Positions 25,279-33,374 of a stretch of DNA of 64,000 bases are shown here, in pieces. The notes beneath the pieces are model-generated. The model saw nothing but the letters and a program-made list of their open reading frames with translations. It searched no databases and was not told the DNA's origin. Source of the stretch: Candidatus Eiseniibacteriota bacterium (lineage in GTDB: Bacteria > Eisenbacteria > RBG-16-71-46 > CAIMUX01); contig JACKCR010000002.1 in assembly GCA_020633975.1 (NCBI GenBank), positions 2,046,001-2,110,000 on the forward strand. Reading direction: 5' to 3'. Numbering within the stretch: position 1 is the stretch's first letter; every line of letters starts with the position of its first letter. A program made the translations under genes and the position numbers.

Positions 25279-25989
25279 ATGAATCACCGCAGCGCATTCC
25301 TCTGCATCGCCGTCGGCCTGGCCGTGCCCTCCGTGACCCTTGCCGATGTCTTCAGCGACACCTTCGAGGGCGGATCGAACCAAGCGTTCTGGGCCTTCAT
25401 CCGTGGCGGGGACGTTCTCGAGACCGATGGTGGCAATCCTGGCGGTTGGCTCCATCAGCCCACTTACGACACGTTCGCCCCCACCCTGGAGAGCCTGCCC
25501 GGGACCGGCACGCCGTTCGAAGGCGACTACGCCGCGACCGGTGTGACTCGGATCGGTTTCGATGCGATCACCGAGCATGTCGACTTCGGCGACGGCAGCG
25601 GCTTCAACATGACACTGCTCCTGCGCGACACGAAGGGCACGCCGGAAGTCGATGACGACGACTACGTCTACTACGTCGGCGACAACGTACCGCTCGTCGG
25701 ACAGGGCTGGGTCCACTACGACTACGCGATCCCGAGCAGCGAGACGGACCTCCCCGCCGGCTGGAAGGGCGGCTGGGTCGGTGACTGCGAGAACCTTCGT
25801 CCGGGCGTCACCTGGGCCGACGTGATCTCGAACGTCACGCGCGTCGAAGCCTGGTGGATCGATCCGTGCTTCTTCGCGATCTTCCAGCAGTGGAACGTCG
25901 GCGTCGACAACATCGAGATCGAGTACGACTCCCCGACCCCGATCGTCGAGAAGAGCTGGGGACAGGTGAAGTCCACGTTCTCGAACTGA
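25279..25989 (+). CDS. Exported protein with C-terminal SWGQVK tail, copy A
   Basis: A 236-residue protein with a short signal peptide (SAFLCIAVGLAVPSVTLA). The mature part begins DVFSDTFEGGSNQAFWAFIRGGD and continues with beta-rich, Asp/Trp-rich sequence (FGDGSGFNMTLLLRDTKG, VGVDNIEIEYDS). It resembles lectin/laminin-like jelly rolls, but I cannot assign a family. The extreme C-terminus, PTPIVEKSWGQVKSTFSN, nearly matches the tail of the 38716-39450 product although the rest differs. ATG 25279 follows AAGGAG at 5 nt. It is preceded by a dyad and promoter and closed by a strong terminator, so it is a single-gene unit facing away from its putative regulator. Confidence 0.85.
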   Translation: MNHRSAFLCIAVGLAVPSVTLADVFSDTFEGGSNQAFWAFIRGGDVLETDGGNPGGWLHQPTYDTFAPTLESLPGTGTPFEGDYAATGVTRIGFDAITEHVDFGDGSGFNMTLLLRDTKGTPEVDDDDYVYYVGDNVPLVGQGWVHYDYAIPSSETDLPAGWKGGWVGDCENLRPGVTWADVISNVTRVEAWWIDPCFFAIFQQWNVGVDNIEIEYDSPTPIVEKSWGQVKSTFSN

Positions 25990-26083
25990 GTTTGCGGAGC
26001 ATGTAGGTCCCACGCGGGAGGCCCCTCGTCGCCAGAGGAACGGTCGGCGAGGGATCCCCGCGGCTCACTAGGTCCCCCCTCAG

Positions 26084-26128
26084 AGCTGTAGGCCGGCCCG
26101 GAATCCCGGGTTCGGCCTGCAGCTTTTT
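26084..26128 (+). terminator. Strong rho-independent terminator after the copy A exported protein
   Basis: AGCTGTAGGCCG pairs with CGGCCTGCAGCT (one G-T pair), with a further CCCGG/CCGGG inner stem, followed by TTTTT (26124-26128). Confidence 0.9.
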
Positions 26129-26254
26129 CGTACGGACGGCCGCCCGGTTCGCACCGAAGATCCGGCGGCGAGGGGTCGATTCCCAAGGAGTGGCCAACTA
26201 CACTGACGGGACGCCCTGGAGGCCACTCCACCCTCTCCGGAGAAGGAACTGCTC

Positions 26255-28741
26255 GTGGACGACGACGTGATCCCAACGCCAGAACTCGGCTCTCGAGGCC
26301 CTGGACATCCCCGGTCTCGGGAGGCCCGGCTGCTGGGCACTTGGCTCCTGGTCTCGGTGGGCGTCGCCGCGGCCCTCTTCCCCCTGGCCTGCGGCGGAGG
26401 TGACGGCGAGGCGTTGGACGACCCAACCGAACCGATTCTCGCGGAGTGGGTCCCAGGACACTATGGCGACTGGTTCGACCTCGGAGCCGGCTCCGAACCG
26501 CTGAACTTGCTCCTCATCTCGATCGACACGACCCGAAGGGACCACCTGTCGGTCTATGGCTTCGAGAAGCCGACGACTCCGCGTCTCGAGGAACTGGCGT
26601 CGGAAGGGGTCGTCTTCGAGCGAGCGTCGGCACCGACTCCGGTCACGCTTCCCTCCCACACCACGATGATGACCGGTCTCTACCCGTTCCATCATGGCGT
26701 GCGGAACAACGGCTCGTACGTGGTCGGAGACTCACTCCAGACCATCGCCGAGTCCCTCCAGGGCCGGGGCTACCGGACGGGAGCGATCGTCGGCGCATTC
26801 CCGGTAGCGCACCAGTTCGGGCTCAACCAGGGTTTCGATCACTACGACGACGAGTTCCCCACCACGAGCACGGCACGTAGAGCGGACACCGCACAGAGAC
26901 GTGCCACGGACGTGACCGACTTGTCCCTCCAGTGGCTGGACGAGCCGAGCGACGAGCCGTTCTTCCTCTGGTCGCACTACTTCGATCCCCACAACCCATA
27001 CGACCCGCCGGAACCGCACAAGAGCCTCTTCCCCGACGACCCGTACTCGGGTGAGATCCACTATGCGGACGCGGAAATCGGTCGCCTCCTCGACGGGCTC
27101 TCGAGCCGTGGTCTCTTGGAGAAGACGGTAATCCTGGTGGTGGCCGATCACGGAGAGGGGCTGGGCGAGCATCGCGAGATGACGCACTCGTTCTTCGTCT
27201 ACGGCTCGACGCAGTCCGTCCCCTTCCTCCTCCGTCTTCCCAACACGCCACCGTTCGCGGATCACAAGTGGCGCGGGCGCAGGATCCCGGACATGGTCGG
27301 TTTGGTGGATCTACTCCCGACCGCACTCCACGCACTCGGTCTCCCGCAGAGAGAGACGCCGAAGGTCGACGGCAAGTCGCTCCTACCGGTGGTTGCGAAG
27401 AGGACGCCTGGACACTCGTGGGTCTACCACGAGACGTTGGTCCCGCGGCTCGAGTACGGAACGGCCGAGCTTCGCTCTCTCGAGCGGCGGCAATACAAGT
27501 ACATCCGCGCTCCGCGGCGTGAGCTCTACGACCTGCCCAACGACCCTGGAGAAACGAACAACATCGCCCAACGCGACAGTTGGGTGGCCGACGAGATGGA
27601 GCAGGGTCTCTCGGATCTCCTACGGAACGAAGGTGATTCTCGTCCCCATACCACGATGGACAAGGAGACGATCGCGCAGCTCCGCTCCCTCGGCTACCTC
27701 GCAGGAACAGACAGTCCGAGTGCCGATGACGAGAACCTCGCAGATCCGAAGGACATGATCTGGGCGCTCGAAGCCGTAAACACCGCGCGGAGCTACATGG
27801 CGGGGTTCCGCTTTGCGGAGGCACTCGCGCTCGTCGACTCCGTGCTCGCCGCGAATCCCCGAGACTTCACGGCCGGCCGGATTCGCGCCGCGGCGTACCT
27901 CCGGATGGAGCGAGGCGAAGAAGCGATCGAAGCGTTCGACGCGCTCCTCGCAAAGTGCGACGGATGTGCCGACCAGTACGAACTCCTCAGGGACCGCGCG
28001 TTGGCGTCGATGGTCGCGGGTCAGTACGACGACGCACTCGCCCGCATCCGGGCGATGCGCGAGTCGGCTCCAGATGACGCGGACCTCGCCCGGATCGAAG
28101 CAACGATCCTGAAGCGCGACTCGGGGGCGGGCAGCGCACGTGAAGTCCTACGCGACGCGGTCGAGAGAGATCCGAACGACGCCGATGCCTGGGCATCGCT
28201 CGGTGAGCTCGAGTTCGACGAAGGAAACCTGCCAGCCGCCGAGCAGGCTTACCAGAGGGCGCTGGAGATCCAGCCGAATCACGTGGCCGCGCTTCTCGGA
28301 ACGGTCGAGATCCTCCTTCCCCGGGGCGAGACGGAACGGGCGCGCACGCTGACGGAGCTCGCCTACCAAGGGGACAAGAACCACCCGATGGCGCTATTCC
28401 GCATGGGATGGTTCGCAAGGCTCGACGGACGACTGCAACAGGCGATAGAGTTCTACCAGCGGTCGCTGGCTGCGGAGCCGGAGAATCCTGCAGCGTGGCA
28501 CAACCTGGGCAACATCTTCCTGGGGCTCAACCGGAACACCGAAGCGATGTCCGCGTTCCAACGCGCCATCGATACGGGTGCGGCGAGCCAGGAGACGTAC
28601 GTGAACCTGGGTGTGCTCTACGCGAAGCAGGGACGGATGACAGACGCCATCGCGAACTGGGAGGAGGCGATCCGGAGGGATCCGGACAACCCCACCGTCC
28701 CGCAGATTCGAAGCAACATCCAGCGCGCTCGGGGCATGTAG
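26255..28741 (+). CDS. Alkaline-phosphatase-superfamily (sulfatase-like) protein with C-terminal TPRs
   Basis: An 828-residue protein starting at GTG 26255 behind an AAGGA. It has an N-terminal membrane/signal segment (LLGTWLLVSVGVAAALFPLACGGG) followed by a sulfatase-fold domain. LLLISIDTTRRDHLSVYG supplies the metal-binding Asp. The nucleophile loop reads VTLPSHTTMMTG, with Thr131 where sulfatases have the formylglycine Cys. HYFDPHNPYDPP and VVADHGEGLGEH complete the metal site. The last ~330 residues are TPRs, with classic units such as 'AAWHNLGNIFLGLNRNTEAMSAFQRAI'. It is anchored or exported. With Thr as nucleophile it is more likely a phospho- or phosphoglycerol-transferase/phosphodiesterase than a sulfatase. 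It is a paralogue of the 30731-33316 product. Confidence 0.88.
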   Translation: MDDDVIPTPELGSRGPGHPRSREARLLGTWLLVSVGVAAALFPLACGGGDGEALDDPTEPILAEWVPGHYGDWFDLGAGSEPLNLLLISIDTTRRDHLSVYGFEKPTTPRLEELASEGVVFERASAPTPVTLPSHTTMMTGLYPFHHGVRNNGSYVVGDSLQTIAESLQGRGYRTGAIVGAFPVAHQFGLNQGFDHYDDEFPTTSTARRADTAQRRATDVTDLSLQWLDEPSDEPFFLWSHYFDPHNPYDPPEPHKSLFPDDPYSGEIHYADAEIGRLLDGLSSRGLLEKTVILVVADHGEGLGEHREMTHSFFVYGSTQSVPFLLRLPNTPPFADHKWRGRRIPDMVGLVDLLPTALHALGLPQRETPKVDGKSLLPVVAKRTPGHSWVYHETLVPRLEYGTAELRSLERRQYKYIRAPRRELYDLPNDPGETNNIAQRDSWVADEMEQGLSDLLRNEGDSRPHTTMDKETIAQLRSLGYLAGTDSPSADDENLADPKDMIWALEAVNTARSYMAGFRFAEALALVDSVLAANPRDFTAGRIRAAAYLRMERGEEAIEAFDALLAKCDGCADQYELLRDRALASMVAGQYDDALARIRAMRESAPDDADLARIEATILKRDSGAGSAREVLRDAVERDPNDADAWASLGELEFDEGNLPAAEQAYQRALEIQPNHVAALLGTVEILLPRGETERARTLTELAYQGDKNHPMALFRMGWFARLDGRLQQAIEFYQRSLAAEPENPAAWHNLGNIFLGLNRNTEAMSAFQRAIDTGAASQETYVNLGVLYAKQGRMTDAIANWEEAIRRDPDNPTVPQIRSNIQRARGM

Positions 28742-28837
28742 CGGGCAGGAACTCGAACCGTCTCCTGGTGTGACACGGTGCGGTTCTGGCCCGGTGTGCA
28801 CGGAAGCCCCCTCGGGCGGAAAGGAATCGGTTCCTCC

Positions 28838-29809
28838 ATGTCCAGCAACCGGCGCGCGGCCCGTCTCCCGCGTGCTCTCGCATCCGTTGTCGTAGCCTTC
28901 TCCTGCATCGCGCTGTCCCTTCTGTTCGGGACGATGCGCGCGAACGCGCAAGACACTGGTGGATCGGCAGTTCCCGACCCATCCGTGTGGGGTACGTCGG
29001 ATCCCGCGAGCGACGATCCTGGCACCGCGGCGGGTGAAGGGGCTTCGGCCGGTCAGGGAACATCGCCTGGTCAGGATGCGAACCGGCAGGCGTTGCCTGA
29101 CTCCGTGGACGCGCGACCTCCCGTCGCCAAGATGGTTTGGAAGACGATCACCACGCCGTCGGGACGGACGTTCCAGGTGCTCGAAGCGGCTACGCCCGAG
29201 GAGATCGAACAAGCGCGACGTGAGACCGCCCAGGGGGACAACCCCGTGACCCCAGTGTCCACGATGGGGCCGGACGGTGCCGCCAAGACGAGCGGAGCGA
29301 ACGGCGACATGGCTTCCGTCGCGGACCTCGGCTCCCGCCCGATGGGCCGGAACGGGGAGGCCCGGCCGGGACTCCACTGGGCCAACGGCTCCGAAGTCCC
29401 TTCGGTCACGGCTTTCGGCGTGTACGGTGGGTACTCGTCGACCGCCGGGCTCCAGATGACCCTTCCGACCGACGGGACGTTCGCGTTCCGGATGGGACTC
29501 ACCGGGTTTCCGGGGCTGGGATGGCTCTGGACACCGGGAGTCGAACTCCGGTTCGGCCAAGAGCCTGGCGTACTCAATACCGACGGTGTCTACGGATTCT
29601 CGAACCTCTACATCGGCGAAACGGTCCACGACGACCCGGTCAGCAAACACTGGGGGGTCGAGACCGGGGGCGGGTATCGCTGGATCCTGCCGGACCGCCG
29701 ATCCGTCCGCTGGATCGCCGCGATCGAGCTCGGCGGACGCTGGACCACCGAATCATCGGCACCCAAGACGCCTACGGTCCGCGCGTTCTGGATGATCGCG
29801 GCACCGTAG
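28838..29809 (+). CDS. Exported protein of unknown function, possible small outer-membrane barrel
   Basis: A 323-residue protein. It has a signal peptide (ALASVVVAFSCIALSLLFG...ANA) and a long low-complexity Gly/Asp/Ser/Pro linker to about residue 95, followed by 'MVWKTITTPSGRTFQVLEAATPEEIEQARRE'. The C-terminal ~150 residues alternate polar and aromatic residues (VTAFGVYGGYSSTAGLQMTLPTDG, FRMGLTGFPGLGWLW, GVETGGGYRWILP, AIELGGRWTTES) and end in a short hydrophobic strand. This is consistent with an eight-strand-type beta barrel. I recognise no family. ATG 28838 was chosen so that the signal peptide is close to the N-terminus. It lies between the two phosphatase/TPR genes and may be co-transcribed with the first. 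Confidence 0.75.
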   Translation: MSSNRRAARLPRALASVVVAFSCIALSLLFGTMRANAQDTGGSAVPDPSVWGTSDPASDDPGTAAGEGASAGQGTSPGQDANRQALPDSVDARPPVAKMVWKTITTPSGRTFQVLEAATPEEIEQARRETAQGDNPVTPVSTMGPDGAAKTSGANGDMASVADLGSRPMGRNGEARPGLHWANGSEVPSVTAFGVYGGYSSTAGLQMTLPTDGTFAFRMGLTGFPGLGWLWTPGVELRFGQEPGVLNTDGVYGFSNLYIGETVHDDPVSKHWGVETGGGYRWILPDRRSVRWIAAIELGGRWTTESSAPKTPTVRAFWMIAAP

Positions 29810-29822
29810 GGCCGACGCGGGC

Positions 29823-29851
29823 CCGTCGCGACCAAGCCTCGTTGGCGACGG
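29823..29851. terminator. Hairpin between convergent genes
   Basis: CCGTCGC (29823-29829) pairs with GCGACGG (29845-29851), with extra CAA/TTG pairing inside. It sits between the stop of the exported protein (29809) and the end of the methyltransferase gene (29858). No clear U-run follows. Confidence 0.45.
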
Positions 29852-29857
29852 CCCCGG

Positions 29858-30661
29858 CTAGTCCTCGTACTCGAGACACCTGGCACTGAGCACTAGGTAG
29901 CCGACAGACGCACGCCCTCCGAGTGCGTAGTACGCGGCCGCCTCCTCGCAGAGCCGCGTCCGTGCGTCCGCGTCTCCTTCGTGCGCGTGGCGATCCCCGT
30001 ACTCCCGACTCATCCGCTCGAAGTACTCGGCCCATTCACTCTCCGGCGACAGGAACGAGAACTCGACCGCATATCCCATCGCTTCGAGCAGCTGTCGGTA
30101 GTCGGACTCGGTCTCGAACCGATAGCGCCCCTGCTCGAGCAGTCCGCGCACGACCGGGCCGGGCGCGTTCGCCTGCGCTTCCAGCGGCTCATCGCTCCGG
30201 ATCTCGCTGAGCAGCTGCCTACCCGTCGCAGAGACTGGAGAATCCAGATAGACGATGTCCGCGAGCAGCAGATGGCCTCCCGGGCGAAGGTAGAAGTGGC
30301 ACCGCTCGAGGAGCGCTCCTCGCCCCAACACCGTCGGTGCGGCGCCGAGTGCGAAGACCGCATCGAAGCTCTGAGCGGGAAGCTCGAGCCGCTGCGGATC
30401 CATCTGACGGACGGACACACGGCCCTCGACGCCGATCGCTCGCGCGTACTCCCGCGCTCGGCGGCAGAGCGTGGGATCGGATTCGACGGCGGTGACGGAA
30501 CACCCAGGATCTCGCGCAAGCCGGAGAGCGGCGGCCCCCTGACCGGAGAAGAGGTCCAGCACGTGGAGATCCGGCGTGAGGCCGAGCCCACGAACGGCGA
30601 CTCGGAACAGGCCACCGGAGAGCGGAAAGGAGAAGCCGGGAATCGATGCTTGCGGGTCCAT
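29858..30661 (-). CDS. Class I SAM-dependent methyltransferase
   Basis: A 267-residue Rossmann methyltransferase. Motif I is LHVLDLFSGQGAAALRLA, the motif II acid is in VTAVESDPTLCRRA, motif III is 'VRQMDPQRLELPAQSFDAVFALGA' and motif V is LRPGGHLLLADIVYL. The C-terminal region (ESDYRQLLEAMGYAVEFSFLSPESEWAEYFERMSREY) resembles small-molecule methyltransferases of the UbiE/arsenite-methyltransferase-like group. ATG 30661 gives the expected start (MDPQASIPGFSFPLSGGLF). Upstream in-frame sequence is antisense to the neighbouring gene. It is divergent from the 30731 gene by 69 bp. The substrate is unknown. Confidence 0.82.
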   Translation of the reverse strand: MDPQASIPGFSFPLSGGLFRVAVRGLGLTPDLHVLDLFSGQGAAALRLARDPGCSVTAVESDPTLCRRAREYARAIGVEGRVSVRQMDPQRLELPAQSFDAVFALGAAPTVLGRGALLERCHFYLRPGGHLLLADIVYLDSPVSATGRQLLSEIRSDEPLEAQANAPGPVVRGLLEQGRYRFETESDYRQLLEAMGYAVEFSFLSPESEWAEYFERMSREYGDRHAHEGDADARTRLCEEAAAYYALGGRASVGYLVLSARCLEYED

Positions 30662-30718
30662 GGGACCGGAGTCTATCCGCTCATGACCAGGAAGGTCGAG
30701 CCACCCCGAGGGATGTCC

Positions 30719-30724
30719 TATACT
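30719..30724 (+). promoter_or_regulatory. Putative -10 box (TATACT) 6 nt from the start codon
   Basis: TATACT ends 6 nt before ATG 30731, and there is no Shine-Dalgarno. Transcription starting about 7 nt after the hexamer would give a leaderless mRNA. Confidence 0.45.
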
Positions 30725-30730
30725 GCCAAG

Positions 30731-33316
30731 ATGAATCCAGCTGCCCGTCTCCCCCAGCACCGGACCCGACCGAACCTGGCCCGTCACGCCATCGGCGTCC
30801 TCTTCGTCTTCCTCCTCTCCTACGGGATCGGGTGTGGGCCCGGCTCCGATACGAAGGAAGTCGGGAACGACTCCGCTTCCGGAACCCCACAAGCCGGACA
30901 AGCCGACGGGTCCGTTCCGAAGCCCCAAAGCCGTGCTTCTGTCCGCGTGTCTCACGAGGAGCCGGCGTCCGCTCCGGCGCAGCCCCAGATCCGCTTCCCA
31001 TACGAATCAGCCGAAGGCACGCAGCGGCCGGACGAAGGACGTCCCAACCGCCCGAACGTTCTGCTCCTCACGCTCGATACGACGCGGATGGACCGACTCT
31101 CGGTGTACGGGGCCACCACCGGGACGACTCCGAACCTGGCGGAGTTCGCCAAGGAGTCGCTCGTCTTCGACCAAGCGTTCGCGAGCGCGCCGACGACCCT
31201 TCCTTCGCACACGACGATCCTCACCGGGCTCGAGCCGTTCGAACACGGCGTGCGCAACAACGGCATCCATGCCCTCGCACCGGAGTTCGAAACGTTGGCG
31301 GAGTCGACGAAAGAACTCGGCTACTCGACGGGCGCCATCCTCGGCGCGTTTCCCGTCTCTTCACCGTTCGGACTCGGCCAAGGCTTCGATCACTTCGACG
31401 ACGCGTTCACCGTGGGTGTCGACACGCCCGTCCCGCAGCGACACGCCGAAGATGTCTCCCGCCTCGGCCTCGAGTGGATCAAACAACATCGCGACGAGCC
31501 GTGGTTCTGCTGGCTCCACTACTTCGACCCACACGACCCCTATGCTCCGCCGTCTCCCTACAGCGACATCTTCCCGAACCCGTACGACGGCGAGCTCGCG
31601 TACATGGACGCGCACATCGGTGGTCTCTTCCGGGAGTTGAAGCGACAGGGGCTCTGGAACAATACACTCGTCGTGATCACGGCCGACCACGGGGAAGGCT
31701 TGGGAGACCATCGAGAGCCGACCCACAGCCTCTTTGTCTACGACACGACGGTGCAAGTTCCCCTCCTTCTCCGCTTCCCCGCCGCGGGACCGTGGGAGAA
31801 CCCCGCCTTTCGCGGACGTCGACTCTCCACTCTCGTTGGACTGTCCGACATCACTCCCACCGTGCTCGATATCCTCGGAGGAAGCTTCACGCCAGGAGCT
31901 GCCTTCCCCGGAAGCTCGATCGTCCCTGCGATCGTGAGCAGCCGCCCGATCCGCGAAGTGGCGTACATGGAAACGTTGGTGCCTGAACTCGACTACGGAT
32001 GGAGCCCGTATCGAGCGGTCGTCGCAGAAGGGCACAAGTTCATCCTCGCGCCGAGGCCCGAGCTCTACGACCTCGACGCCGATCCGGGCGAAACGACGAA
32101 CCTCTATGACCAGCAGCCGGAGCGCGCGCAGCGCATGCTCGAGCACGTCGCGGACCGGATGGAGCGCGATCACAGCGCCGCGAACCTCGCGCTCGACCAA
32201 GCGACGATCGACAAGCTGCGTAGCCTTGGATACGTCGCAGGCGGCGGCGCATCTTCGACTGGGCCTCTACCGGACGCAAAGGACATGCTCTGGGCAATCG
32301 ACGCATTCGACCAGGCCAGAGACCGGCTTCTGGAGAAGGACGTCGACGGAGCTGGAGCGCGACTCGACCAGGTGCTCGCGCAGGACCCGAAGAACCGGTT
32401 CGCTCGGCGCATGAAGAGCTGGGTCTTGATCCAGCAAGGTCGGGGAAAGGAAGCAGAGGAGCTCTGTCGCGCGATCCTGAGAGAGGAACCGGACGCAGCC
32501 GACATCGGAGCCACGGAGCGCAGGCTCACCGAGGCCGTGCTTCTGCAGGGAGACGCCCGGCGTGCGCGAGACATGACCGAGCAGCTGCTAGATGGCGACT
32601 CTGCGCAGGAAGGCGACGCATCCACGATCGAACTGCTCACGCTCGCGATCCGCACCCGCGCCGCGGACGGGGATCTATCGGGAGCGAAGTCTGCGCTGGA
32701 TCAAGCGCGGAGACTCGATCCGAAGCGGATCGAGCCGATCGTCGCCTATGGGAATGCACTCGAACGGGCATTGCGATGGTCCGAGGCCGGAGAATTCTAC
32801 AGGAAGGAGATGGAGCGGTTCGGCAACCACATCGAGCTCCTGGCCGGGCTTGCGTCTGTCGACCTGCACGAAGGACGCGGCCAGGAAGCTGCCAATCGTG
32901 CCACAGCCGTCGTACAGGCGGACCCGACGCACGCGAAGGGGAACTACGTTCTGGGGAATGTACTGGTGTTGTCTGGGAAGCCCGGACAGGCCGTCGGGAA
33001 CTTCGTACAGGCGGCAAAGACTGAGCCAGGGAATCCAGAGTATCAGGCCCGCCTCGGCAACCACTGTCTCGCAGGTCAGAACTTCCCGAAGGCGGTGGAG
33101 CACCTCAGCCGCGCTATCGACCTGGGGAGGAACGACGCCACCACGCGCGCCGCACTGGGCATGGCACAAGCCGCGTTGGGCGACCGCCAGATCGCGAAGA
33201 AGAACCTCCAGGCCGCGCTCGACCAATCTCCGCCCGAGCCGCTGAGGAAGCAGATCCTGGACGCACTCATGACGATCGCGGAGGCCGGTTCGACCGGAAC
33301 GGGCGCGGGCCGCTAA
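30731..33316 (+). CDS. Alkaline-phosphatase-superfamily (sulfatase-like) protein with C-terminal TPRs, second copy
   Basis: An 861-residue protein. It has an N-terminal membrane/signal segment (HAIGVLFVFLLSYGIGCG), a Pro/Ser/Glu-rich linker of ~70 residues, and then the same catalytic order as the 26255-28741 product: VLLLTLDTTRMDRLSVYG, TTLPSHTTILTG with Thr156 at the nucleophile position, HYFDPHDPYAPP and VITADHGEGLGDH. The TPR region (about 530-850) has repeats such as 'ALGMAQAALGDRQIAKKNLQAAL'. The two proteins are clear paralogues separated by only three genes. An in-frame extension upstream to 29981 is antisense to the methyltransferase and is excluded. Confidence 0.88.
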   Translation: MNPAARLPQHRTRPNLARHAIGVLFVFLLSYGIGCGPGSDTKEVGNDSASGTPQAGQADGSVPKPQSRASVRVSHEEPASAPAQPQIRFPYESAEGTQRPDEGRPNRPNVLLLTLDTTRMDRLSVYGATTGTTPNLAEFAKESLVFDQAFASAPTTLPSHTTILTGLEPFEHGVRNNGIHALAPEFETLAESTKELGYSTGAILGAFPVSSPFGLGQGFDHFDDAFTVGVDTPVPQRHAEDVSRLGLEWIKQHRDEPWFCWLHYFDPHDPYAPPSPYSDIFPNPYDGELAYMDAHIGGLFRELKRQGLWNNTLVVITADHGEGLGDHREPTHSLFVYDTTVQVPLLLRFPAAGPWENPAFRGRRLSTLVGLSDITPTVLDILGGSFTPGAAFPGSSIVPAIVSSRPIREVAYMETLVPELDYGWSPYRAVVAEGHKFILAPRPELYDLDADPGETTNLYDQQPERAQRMLEHVADRMERDHSAANLALDQATIDKLRSLGYVAGGGASSTGPLPDAKDMLWAIDAFDQARDRLLEKDVDGAGARLDQVLAQDPKNRFARRMKSWVLIQQGRGKEAEELCRAILREEPDAADIGATERRLTEAVLLQGDARRARDMTEQLLDGDSAQEGDASTIELLTLAIRTRAADGDLSGAKSALDQARRLDPKRIEPIVAYGNALERALRWSEAGEFYRKEMERFGNHIELLAGLASVDLHEGRGQEAANRATAVVQADPTHAKGNYVLGNVLVLSGKPGQAVGNFVQAAKTEPGNPEYQARLGNHCLAGQNFPKAVEHLSRAIDLGRNDATTRAALGMAQAALGDRQIAKKNLQAALDQSPPEPLRKQILDALMTIAEAGSTGTGAGR

Positions 33317-33336
33317 CAGAGTCTCGGCTCCCCGCC

Positions 33337-33365
33337 TTTACCCCCTGCGGACCGTGTGCTAGCGT
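33337..33365 (+). promoter_or_regulatory. Candidate promoter of the AGCS symporter gene
   Basis: TTTACC (33337-33342), a 17-nt spacer and TAGCGT (33360-33365) stand 9 nt before ATG 33375, again without an obvious Shine-Dalgarno. The mRNA leader would be very short. Confidence 0.4.
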
Positions 33366-33374
33366 CTCCGCACC

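Noticed and set aside
29981-30730. 250-residue upstream extension of the second phosphatase/TPR protein
   Set aside because: Antisense to the methyltransferase gene; the signal segment and a -10 box support ATG 30731.
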